Below are positions 1-8,205 of a DNA stretch of 8,205 nucleotides, one piece after another. The position numbers were made by a program, and so were the translations under genes. This DNA is from Candidatus Omnitrophota bacterium (GTDB lineage: Bacteria; Omnitrophota; Gorgyraeia; 2-02-FULL-51-18), in NCBI GenBank assembly GCA_023247955.1, contig JAHFFL010000037.1:1-8205 (forward strand), in the 5' to 3' direction. The stretch's first letter is position 1. Each line of letters opens with the position of its first letter. Under the pieces are notes generated by a model. That model was not told where the DNA came from. It did not search any database and saw nothing but the letters and a program-made list of their open reading frames with translations.

Positions 1-10
1 GGATAAAACG

Positions 11-463
11 GTGACGGTAAACGAACCAAAAGACACCTTGGATAAACAAATTGAGGGTTATTTGACCAGACAAAGGGCGGAGGATATCCTTCGGGAAGAG
101 CCGGAGTCGGAGCGTGAGCGAGTGCCCGCAGAGCTTGTCCAAAAGGCGAAGCGGCTTTTTACGGACCGCCTTCAGATTGCCTGCCCGCATTGCCGTCGCA
201 TGATTACCCCGCTTAAAAAATCCTCCGGAAGCCAGAAAATGCTGAATTTTTTGTGGTTTGCGCTTGCAGCGTTATCTTTCTCGGGGTCTTTTCTTTTCAA
301 GCGTTATTTTCTTCAGTCTTTGGTGCTTGCGGCGCTCTTCGGGATAAAGTTTATTGTGGACAGCAAGGCCACAAAAACCCAAATCATGATTTACAAGTCC
401 CTTCAAGAGGACAGACAAGAAAACCGTATCAAAGATTTGCAGAAAACAACCTCTCGGTTATAA
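11..463 (+). CDS. Small two-TM protein with a CxxC motif, function unknown (5' end uncertain)
   Basis: I do not recognise this protein. Read from GTG at 11 it is 150 residues. The first ~55 residues are charged and probably helical. A single CPHC motif follows (C58, C61); it resembles half of a zinc ribbon, but no second CxxC is present. Two hydrophobic stretches, about residues 78-96 and 99-116, look like membrane segments separated by a short KR-containing turn. A hydrophilic, probably helical tail (119-150) closes the protein. The frame is open to the left edge of the window. If the two bases before position 1 were AT, an ATG would sit there and add MDKT to the N-terminus, so the true start may lie just outside. 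The 3' end carries the tRNA-Pro promoter. A membrane-anchored protein with a cytoplasmic cysteine pair is a reasonable reading; any function would be a guess. Confidence 0.6.
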   Translation: MTVNEPKDTLDKQIEGYLTRQRAEDILREEPESERERVPAELVQKAKRLFTDRLQIACPHCRRMITPLKKSSGSQKMLNFLWFALAALSFSGSFLFKRYFLQSLVLAALFGIKFIVDSKATKTQIMIYKSLQEDRQENRIKDLQKTTSRL

Positions 464-464
464 T
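436..464 (+). promoter_or_regulatory. Sigma-70-type promoter for tRNA-Pro
   Basis: A perfect TATAAT lies at 459-464. It is preceded by a 17-base spacer and TTTGCA at 436-441, which matches four of six -35 consensus bases. Transcription would begin around 470-472, giving a leader of about 12 bases before the mature tRNA 5' end at 484. The -10 box overlaps the last codon and TAA stop of the preceding gene, so the promoter is embedded in coding sequence. The assignment is by consensus match and position only. Confidence 0.6.
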
Positions 465-483
465 CAAACACTTTTTGTTTTTA

Positions 484-558
484 CGGGGCGTGGCTCAGCT
501 TGGCTAGAGCGCTTGGTTCGGGACCAAGAGGCCGGCGGTTCAAATCCGCCCGCCCCGA
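484..558 (+). tRNA. tRNA-Pro, anticodon CGG
   Basis: A complete cloverleaf folds by eye. The acceptor stem 484-490 pairs with 551-557 in seven perfect pairs. The D stem is 493-496 with 507-510. The anticodon stem is 512-516 with 524-528, around a loop at 517-523 whose anticodon at 519-521 is CGG, reading proline codon CCG. The T stem 534-538 pairs with 546-550 around TTCAAAT. The C1-G72 pair with discriminator A73 is the usual identity signature of bacterial tRNA-Pro. CCA is not encoded (ATT follows), so it must be added post-transcriptionally. Its own promoter lies just upstream and a hairpin terminator just downstream, so it looks like a monocistronic tRNA unit. Confidence 0.96.
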
Positions 559-574
559 TTTTTTCTCCCTTTGT

Positions 575-609
575 TGCCACAGGAGTCTGACCCCTCTGGC
601 ACTTTTTTT
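575..609 (+). terminator. Rho-independent terminator after tRNA-Pro
   Basis: TGCCA at 575-579 pairs with TGGCA at 597-601. After one C-C mismatch, AGG at 581-583 pairs with CCT at 593-595, leaving a nine-base loop. A run of seven T follows at 603-609. Position (17 bases past the tRNA), stem and T-run all fit an intrinsic terminator. The loop and flank contain GTCTGACCCC, similar to a core I associate with dispersed palindromes in some bacterial genomes, so the hairpin could also be a repeat remnant serving as terminator. Confidence 0.65.
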
Positions 610-622
610 ATTCCCCGAGTCG

Positions 623-631
623 TGTTATCCT
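623..631 (+). promoter_or_regulatory. Possible extended -10 element of the Nudix-ogt-yvcK operon
   Basis: TG at 623-624, one base, then TATCCT at 626-631 fits the extended -10 pattern TGnTATAAT with four of six hexamer matches. The expected -35 position falls in the T-run of the terminator and does not match consensus. Transcription would start near 638, giving a leader of about 27 bases. This is the only plausible promoter I see between the tRNA terminator and the first gene of the long operon, but the match is weak. Confidence 0.25.
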
Positions 632-664
632 GATAAGTTCAGTGGGTTGAATTAAAGGGGATTT

Positions 665-1096
665 ATGAAGGTTACACAAAGTGCGGGCGGTGTGGTTCTA
701 AATCCGCGCGGCCAGGTGCTTGTCGTAAACCAAAACGGCAACTCGTGGTCGCTTCCCAAAGGGCATCTCGATCCTGACGAAGGCGCGCTGGCCGCGGCCA
801 AACGGGAGATTCACGAGGAGTCCGGCGTCCGGGAGCTCGTTTATCTGGGTGATCTCGGTACTTACGAGCGGTACAAAATCGGTCGGGACGCCACGGAGGA
901 CAGGTCGGAACGAAAGACCATCACTCTATTTTTGTTCAGAACTTCCCAAACGGCGCTCAAGCCCCTGGACAAAGAAAACCCCGAAGCGCGCTGGGTGGAT
1001 AAGGAAAAAGTTGCCGGACTTCTGACGCACGCACAAGATAAAGAGTTTTTTTTGGGCGTTCTCGATAAAATAACGGCCTTGGCTGATGGAAAATAA
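665..1096 (+). CDS. Nudix (MutT-family) hydrolase
   Basis: The 143-residue protein is close to a minimal Nudix domain. The Nudix box spans residues 33-55 and matches GX5EX7REUXEEXGU exactly: G33, E39, then REIHEESGV at 47-55, whose glutamates bind the catalytic divalent metal. WSLPKGHL just before the box and the C-terminal EARWVDKEKV segment are typical of the family. Such enzymes hydrolyse nucleoside diphosphates linked to another moiety. The substrate cannot be fixed from sequence; dinucleoside polyphosphates or damaged nucleotides are both possible. The ATG at 665 has a strong purine-rich ribosome binding site (AAAGGGGA, 654-661) at short spacing. It is the first gene of a long same-strand train, and its last 11 bases overlap the annotated start of the alkyltransferase gene. 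The DNA-repair neighbours make a nucleotide-sanitation role plausible, but that is inference. Confidence 0.92.
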   Translation: MKVTQSAGGVVLNPRGQVLVVNQNGNSWSLPKGHLDPDEGALAAAKREIHEESGVRELVYLGDLGTYERYKIGRDATEDRSERKTITLFLFRTSQTALKPLDKENPEARWVDKEKVAGLLTHAQDKEFFLGVLDKITALADGK

Positions 1097-1598
1097 TAGG
1101 ACAAAGGAACCTTTGCAAAAAGTTTATTACAAAAGCCCGATAGGATGGATGGAGATCGCCGGAGACGGGAAGGCAGTATCGTCGGTGGTGTTTGTGAGCC
1201 GTCCCGCGGCCGTCAGCGGGAAGAAAGCCGCGGTCCCCGCTTTGCTCCGGCGCTGCGCGAAGGAGCTAGACGAGTATTTCCGTGGGAAGCGTACGGGGTT
1301 TTCTGTCCCGGTGCGGCTTGAGGGCACCTGTTTCCAGTCCCTGGTGTGGGATAAACTCCGACGCATCCGTTATGGGCATCGCGCCTCCTATAGGGAACTT
1401 GCTGCGGCGGTGGGAGCCCCGCGCGCTGCGCGGGCCGTGGGCGGCGCTTTGAATAAAAATAAAATCGCTGTTGTGATTCCATGTCACCGAGTGATTGGCC
1501 ACGGCGGAGATCTGACGGGGTACGCGGCGGGCGTGTGGAGAAAGCGGCGCCTTCTGGACCACGAGCGGCGCGTGGTGACGCGGGACGGAAGGATTTAA
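1086..1598 (+). CDS. ogt: Methylated-DNA--protein-cysteine S-methyltransferase (O6-alkylguanine-DNA alkyltransferase)
   Basis: This is a suicide DNA repair protein that moves an alkyl group from O6-alkylguanine (or O4-alkylthymine) to its own cysteine. The acceptor is C133 in IPCHRVIG (131-138). Other family positions are present: the SYREL tyrosine Y102, the recognition-helix arginine R116 in ARAVGGAL, N125 eight residues before the cysteine, and the C-terminal glutamate E160 in LLDHE. Residues 1-80 form the variable N-terminal domain, and 82-165 the catalytic wing with its helix-turn-helix. At 170 residues it is a normal Ogt/MGMT length without an AdaA fusion. The ATG at 1086 overlaps the Nudix gene by 11 bases and has a weak ribosome binding site. 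An in-frame TTG at 1113 with AAAGGA at 1103-1108 is a plausible alternative that would remove the overlap and nine non-conserved residues. Confidence 0.95.
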   Translation: MENNRTKEPLQKVYYKSPIGWMEIAGDGKAVSSVVFVSRPAAVSGKKAAVPALLRRCAKELDEYFRGKRTGFSVPVRLEGTCFQSLVWDKLRRIRYGHRASYRELAAAVGAPRAARAVGGALNKNKIAVVIPCHRVIGHGGDLTGYAAGVWRKRRLLDHERRVVTRDGRI

Positions 1599-1601
1599 GG
1601 C

Positions 1602-2898
1602 ATGCAAGCCAACGTGTTGGTGATAGGCGGCGATGAAACGGTGTCCCAGCTGTCTGGGGTATTGTCCCGGCTCAAAGTGAAGGTCCGCGGAGTTTCCCGT
1701 GAAGAGGAGATTCGTCAGGCCTTGCGCGCAAGTTCTCCGACCGTGGTTTTTGACGGCGACTTCTACGCGGCCCAAAACGGCAAAACAGAGAAAATTCTTG
1801 GGCTTCTGCAAAGATCCAAAAAAGATTTTATCGTTCTCTCATCCCGGAAAGAGCCCTCGAAGATTCTTGAATTTAAACAAAGCGGCGCGGCCGATTATAT
1901 CCTGAAGCCGTACAATACGCGGGAATTCATCATGCGTTTCAACGCCGTGAGGATAAAAAAGATCCGCATCGCCTGTCTCGGCGGCGGTACGGGGCTTTTT
2001 ATGCTGCTTTTGGGATTGAAGGCCATCCCCCATGTGTTGCTGACGTCGATCGTGAGCATGAGCGACGACGGCGGTTCTTCGGGGAAGTTGAGCCAGCAGT
2101 TCGGCATCCTTCCTCCCGGCGATATCCGTAGAAGTCTGGTCGCGCTCTCCAACGCGCCGGAGGTCATGAATCAGATCATGCAGTACCGCTTTGACAGGGG
2201 CGGCGAGCTTTACGGGCACAGCTTCGGGAATATTTTTCTTACGGTGCTTTCGGAAGTCAAGGGCTCGATGCCTGAGGCCGTGAAGGCGCTCAGCGACATT
2301 TTGAATATTCAGGGGATAGTCCTGCCGGCGACGCGCACGCTGACCAGTCTCGTCGCGCAGTTCGAGAACGGCAAGATCATCAGGGGGGAGAGCAAGATCG
2401 ACGTGGGTTACGGCCGGAGAGCGGAGCTTCGTATCAAAAAACTCTGGCATGAGCCGGGGCCGGAATCGGACGCGGACGCGTTTGCGTCCATTCTTTCGGC
2501 GGATTTTGTGATCATCGGGCCCGGCGATCTTTACACCAGCGTGATCACAAACCTGGCTTTAAAAAATATCCGCTTGGCTGTTACCCGCACGAAAGCAAAA
2601 AAGATATACGTTTGTAATTTAATGACCAAGCCGGGAGAGACCACCCATTTTGACGCGCTCGATCACGTGAAGGAGATCATCAAATATCTCGGCAAAGACG
2701 CGCTCGATTATGTGTTGATTTCCAATTCTAAATTGTCCGACGAATCCACGTGGGAATATTCCAAAAAGAACCAGTTTCCCGTCATCGTTGGCCACGTGAA
2801 AGACATTCAAAAAATCACGCACGCCGCGATCCTTTTGGCGGATGTCGGCAACCAGACGGAGCTGGTGCGGCATGACAGCGTCAAGCTGAGAAAAGAAA

Positions 2899-2927
<29 letters not shown>
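1602..2927 (+). CDS. yvcK: YvcK/CofD-like protein with N-terminal receiver-like domain
   Basis: Residues ~122-441 are a complete YvcK (UPF0052/CofD-like) domain. It has the nucleotide-sugar-binding loop LGGGTG (126-131), SMSDDGGSSG (152-161), PPGDIRRSL (171-179), LSNAPE (182-187), the GHSFGN segment (205-210) and IIGPGDLYTS (304-313). YvcK in Bacillus and mycobacteria binds UDP-GlcNAc and supports cell-wall synthesis, cell shape and growth on gluconeogenic carbon. Family members are usually 310-330 residues; this one has ~118 extra at the N-terminus. That extension reads as a CheY-like receiver: VLVIGGDE (5-12), a strand ending at candidate phospho-acceptor D51 (VVFDGD), VLSS with S80, and ILKPYN with K102-P103. 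The usual acidic pair after strand 1 is replaced by G9-G10, with D11 next to it, so phosphorylation is doubtful. The start has GGAAGG at 1587-1592 and lies three bases after ogt. Confidence 0.93.
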
Positions 2928-5799
<2,872 letters not shown>

Positions 5800-5824
5800 C
5801 GCAGAAATTTCAACAAGGGCCCGT

Positions 5825-6712
5825 ATGGATCAGTTGCTGGGATTTTTTTTGGATTATCTGTCTGTCGAAAAGGGGCTGTCCAAAAATACGCTGGAGGCCT
5901 ACGGGCGCGATCTGAGAAAATACCTGGATTTTCTGCACAAGAAAAAAGTCGTTTCGCTAAATGAAGTCACGCGGGACCGGATCATGGAGTTTCTTTTAAA
6001 GGAGCGTGACCGGGGGCTGAAGGCCAGCTCGGTCTCGCGTCTGCAGGTCGCGGTGCGCATGTGGCACCGCTTCCTGGCCGAAGAAGGCAAACTGCGCGAG
6101 GATGTCACCGAAGTGTTGGAGGCGCCAAAGACATGGAAGCCGCTGCCCGAATGTCTGAGTAAGGACGAAGTGGAAAAGCTTCTCAAGCTTCCCAATGCGC
6201 GCCGCCCGCAAGGCGCGCGGGACCAGGCATGCCTAGAGCTGATGTACGCGACGGGGCTCCGGGCTTCGGAGGTCTCGGGTCTCAAGACCGGTGATATTCA
6301 TTGGGAGCAGGGAATCCTCCGCGTGAGGGGAAAGGGAGACAAGGAAAGGATAGTCCCCTTGGGGCGCATGGCGCGCCGCGCGGTGGAGCGCTATATGGAA
6401 AAGGTGAGGACGCCGTGGCTTCGGGGCCGGTCCGAAGAGGCGCTTTTTATCACGCGCGCCGGCCGGCGGATGTCCCGTCAAACCGTTTGGGAAATTTTAA
6501 AGAGATACGCCAAGACCGCGGGGATACGGAAAAAAGTGTATCCGCATATCCTGAGGCATTCGTTCGCGACCCACCTTTTGGAAAACGGCGCGGACCTGCG
6601 CGTGGTCCAGGAGCTTTTGGGCCATTCGGACATCTCGACGACGCAAATTTACACACACGTGGAAAAATCACGGCTTAAAGGGATACACGCAAAGTTTCAT
6701 CCAAGACCGTAA
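5825..6712 (+). CDS. xerD: Site-specific tyrosine recombinase, XerD type
   Basis: Xer recombinases resolve chromosome dimers at dif next to the terminus, usually as an XerC/XerD pair activated by FtsK. The 295-residue protein has the N-terminal SAM-like core-binding domain (1-~95) and the C-terminal catalytic domain (~105-295). All six catalytic residues are visible: R146 (ATGLRASEV), K170 (RGKGDKERIVPL), H241 and R244 (PHILRHSFATHL), H267 (LLGHSDI) and nucleophile Y276 (TTQIYTHV). The LLGHSDISTTQIYTHV stretch is closer to XerD than to XerC. The ATG at 5825 with AAGGG at 5815-5819 gives the normal N-terminus; the frame is open upstream but would run through the lipoprotein gene. It begins 25 bases after that gene and ends 10 bases before rbfA. 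Nothing nearby suggests a phage or integron, so I read it as the housekeeping enzyme. Confidence 0.93.
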   Translation: MDQLLGFFLDYLSVEKGLSKNTLEAYGRDLRKYLDFLHKKKVVSLNEVTRDRIMEFLLKERDRGLKASSVSRLQVAVRMWHRFLAEEGKLREDVTEVLEAPKTWKPLPECLSKDEVEKLLKLPNARRPQGARDQACLELMYATGLRASEVSGLKTGDIHWEQGILRVRGKGDKERIVPLGRMARRAVERYMEKVRTPWLRGRSEEALFITRAGRRMSRQTVWEILKRYAKTAGIRKKVYPHILRHSFATHLLENGADLRVVQELLGHSDISTTQIYTHVEKSRLKGIHAKFHPRP

Positions 6713-6722
6713 AGGAGTTTTT

Positions 6723-7070
6723 ATGTCGCAACGTTCCGATCAGGTAGCCGAAGAGCTTAGGAAGATTATCAGCTTGATTTTTCTGGAGGACCTGCACGAC
6801 CCGCGCATGGGTTTTATCACGGTCACGCGGATAGAGCTGACCGACGACCTGCGTTTTGCGAAGGTGTTTTACAGCGTGCTTGGGGATGACGACCAAAAAG
6901 CGGCCACCGAGGAAGTGCTGAACGAAAACATGGCGTGGATCAGGCATCTCGCGGTGGAGCGCATCAATATGAAATACGCGATCGACATTCGTTTTGAGGC
7001 CGACCAGTCCATCGAGCACAGTTTCAAGATCGACGACATCCTGAAGAAAATCAAGGGCGACAAAAAATAA
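6723..7070 (+). CDS. rbfA: 30S ribosome-binding factor RbfA
   Basis: RbfA is a small KH-like protein that binds the immature 30S subunit and assists late 16S rRNA maturation, including cold adaptation. The 115-residue length is typical. The family core is clear: the N-terminal helix RSDQVAEELRKIIS (4-17), DPRMGFITVTRIELTDDLR (26-44) followed by AKVFYS, and the C-terminal FEADQSIEHSFKIDDIL segment (91-107). The proline commonly found before the last strand is absent (MKYAIDIRF at 83-91). The ribosome binding site AAAGGAG (6711-6717) is strong, overlaps the xerD stop and lies five bases before the ATG. The gene is followed directly by truB and ribF, as in many bacteria, but infB, its usual upstream partner, is missing here. 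Confidence 0.95.
   Translation: MSQRSDQVAEELRKIISLIFLEDLHDPRMGFITVTRIELTDDLRFAKVFYSVLGDDDQKAATEEVLNENMAWIRHLAVERINMKYAIDIRFEADQSIEHSFKIDDILKKIKGDKK
7053..7057 (+). promoter_or_regulatory. Ribosome binding site supporting an ATA start of truB
   Basis: AAGGG at 7053-7057, inside the last codons of rbfA, is followed nine bases later by ATA at 7067, which overlaps the rbfA stop as ATAA. Its spacing fits initiation at that codon and would be too distant for the first GTG at 7121. Confidence 0.45.
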
Positions 7071-7741
7071 ACGGCATCCTGCTTTTTAACAAGCCCATCC
7101 TATGGACCAGCCACGACGCGGTGGATTTTTTCCGCCGGCGCCTGGGGGAGCGGCGCATCGGCCACGCGGGGACGTTGGATCCGATGGCGAGCGGTCTTCT
7201 CGTGTTGTTGATCGGCAAGGCCACCGCTTTGTCGGGGGCACTGAGCAGTCTTGACAAAGATTATTACGGGAGCATGACGCTCGGGATCACGACGAATACC
7301 CAGGATTTGGAGGGAAAAGTGGTGTCCACGGCGGAAAACGCTTTCATCCGTGAGGAAGAGGTAACGCAGGTTTTTAAGGAGCTGTGCGGCGCGCAGCAAC
7401 AGGCCCCGCCCTCGTTTTCGGCGGTGAAGATCCGCGGCAAAAAAATGTATGAATGGTCCCGGCGCGGAGTCGCGGTGGAGGCCGAGCCGCGCACCGTGGA
7501 AATCGCCGAGTTCCGACTTTTGAAATTTTCTCCGCCGGAGATTTATTTTTTTATCTCATGCTCAAAAGGGACTTATGTGCGGACGCTCTGCGAAGCGGCG
7601 GGGCGGAAGTTGGGCACGGGGGCTGTCATGAGCTCTCTGGTGAGGACGCGTGTCGGACGTTTCCATCTTGAAGGTTCGCTCGCGGCGGAGTCGGCGCTTG
7701 GACTGAGCTGCGATGAAATCGGAAAACGGCTGATCCAATGA
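7067..7741 (+). CDS. truB: tRNA pseudouridine(55) synthase TruB, probable ATA start
   Basis: TruB makes pseudouridine-55 in the T loop of tRNAs. Starting at 7067 the product is 224 residues. The N-terminal block NGILLFNKP...TSHD (2-17) matches the family start. The catalytic motif GHAGTLDPMASGLL (32-45) contains nucleophile D38. DKDYYGSMTLGITTNT, QQAPPSFSAVKIRGKKMYEW and CSKGTYVRTL follow in the usual order. The first GTG at 7121 lies inside the conserved block and would remove 18 residues including KP and TSHD. From the in-frame TGA at 6995 up to 7121 no ATG, GTG or TTG exists. ATA at 7067 lines up exactly with the M of the common MNGIL opening and has AAGGG nine bases upstream; ATC (7076) and CTG (7079) are weaker options. 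The protein ends about 70 residues short of E. coli-type TruB, so the C-terminal PUA-like domain appears absent. Its stop overlaps the ribF start as ATGA. Confidence 0.9.
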   Translation: MNGILLFNKPILWTSHDAVDFFRRRLGERRIGHAGTLDPMASGLLVLLIGKATALSGALSSLDKDYYGSMTLGITTNTQDLEGKVVSTAENAFIREEEVTQVFKELCGAQQQAPPSFSAVKIRGKKMYEWSRRGVAVEAEPRTVEIAEFRLLKFSPPEIYFFISCSKGTYVRTLCEAAGRKLGTGAVMSSLVRTRVGRFHLEGSLAAESALGLSCDEIGKRLIQ

Positions 7742-8205
7742 AAGTTTATGAAGGCGTCGGCGGTGTCCGCCTTAGGAAAAAATCCCGCTCGATCGCGATA
7801 GGCGTTTTTGACGGCGTGCATCGCGGCCATCAGGCGATTCTAAGCCGGATGCTTCGGCATTCCCATGATTCGCGGCTTGTCTCGATGGTGGTGACCTTTG
7901 ACCCGCATCCGCTTAAAATTCTTGAACCGCGAAGCGCGCACCCTATCCTGATGTCGCTCCCTCACCGCTTGCGGCTTATTGAGGAGATGGGGATTTCGGA
8001 GGCGCTGGTGATCCGTTTTACACGGGCCTTCTCACGAATGGACCACGAGCGTTTTTTATCGGATCTGTTGATCGGCCGGCTGGGCATGGGGGTGTTGTCC
8101 GTCGGCTACGATTTCCGTTTCGGAACCCGCGGCCTGGGAGATCTTGAATTCTTGAGGGCAAAAGCGTGCGAGCGGAATTTTTTGCTTTCGGTATGTCGGC
8201 CCTTG
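7738..8205 (+). CDS. ribF: Riboflavin kinase/FAD synthetase RibF, N-terminal part (cut by window edge)
   Basis: RibF converts riboflavin to FMN and FMN to FAD. The 156 codons present cover most of the N-terminal FMN adenylyltransferase domain, a nucleotidyltransferase fold. Visible motifs are IGVFDGVHRGHQ (21-32, the HxGH-type nucleotide-binding signature), VTFDPHP (52-58), and VGYDFRFGTRGLGD (122-135), the family's GxDFxFG element. The kinase domain expected after about residue 185 lies outside the window. The ATG at 7738 overlaps the truB stop as ATGA. No stop codon occurs before the window edge, so the gene is partial rather than broken. The N-terminus is a little shorter than in many RibF proteins but keeps every expected motif. 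Its place after truB is the common bacterial order. Confidence 0.95.
   Translation, partial: MKVYEGVGGVRLRKKSRSIAIGVFDGVHRGHQAILSRMLRHSHDSRLVSMVVTFDPHPLKILEPRSAHPILMSLPHRLRLIEEMGISEALVIRFTRAFSRMDHERFLSDLLIGRLGMGVLSVGYDFRFGTRGLGDLEFLRAKACERNFLLSVCRPL

Noticed and set aside
1839..2450. 203-codon open frame on the minus strand
   Set aside because: It is antisense to the conserved YvcK domain, with a composition typical of a shadow frame and no recognisable motif.
5843..5850. Eight-T tract near the start of xerD (a similar tract lies in the Nudix gene) as a phase-variation site
   Set aside because: Both frames are intact and both genes are housekeeping-like; eight bases is short for a phase-variable tract and no variant is visible in one sequence.
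5825..6712. Tyrosine recombinase as the mark of a mobile element or integron
   Set aside because: The sequence is XerD-like, the neighbours are housekeeping genes, and there are no att repeats, gene cassettes or phage genes. The adjacency of a tRNA gene at 484 is too distant and shows no 3' end duplication that I can find.

Overview
This looks like an ordinary chromosomal housekeeping segment from a Gram-negative bacterium that I cannot place firmly. Every gene I can identify lies on the + strand. A lipoprotein with a clear lipobox, moderately GC-rich coding sequence, a REC-YvcK fusion and tolerance of non-ATG start codons would suit an uncultured lineage such as Omnitrophota or a neighbouring phylum. 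That placement is inference from style, not from a marker gene.

Left part (1-610): a small unrecognised protein with one CxxC motif and two predicted membrane segments runs up to a tRNA-Pro(CGG). The tRNA has its own strong promoter, whose -10 box TATAAT overlaps the stop codon of the preceding gene. A hairpin followed by a T-run ends the unit.

Middle part (665-5799): a tightly packed gene train begins after the terminator. It encodes a Nudix hydrolase, an O6-alkylguanine-DNA alkyltransferase, a YvcK/CofD-like protein carrying an extra N-terminal receiver-like domain, an acylphosphatase, NAD-dependent DNA ligase and a novel aromatic-rich lipoprotein. Neighbours overlap or sit within a few bases of each other, so they are probably co-transcribed and translationally coupled. 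Two themes are mixed: nucleotide sanitation and DNA repair (Nudix, Ogt, LigA), and envelope or carbon homeostasis (YvcK, lipoprotein).

Right part (5825-8205): a XerD-type tyrosine recombinase is followed by rbfA, truB and the start of ribF. The last three are a widely conserved translation/flavin cluster normally preceded by infB; here xerD occupies that position. The window ends inside ribF after 156 codons.

The two observations most worth a second look are the REC-like domain fused to YvcK, which has lost the usual acidic pair, and truB. The truB reading frame has no ATG, GTG or TTG upstream of its conserved N-terminal block and seems to start at an ATA codon that overlaps the rbfA stop. 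I see no CRISPR array, insertion sequence, phage module or defence system.
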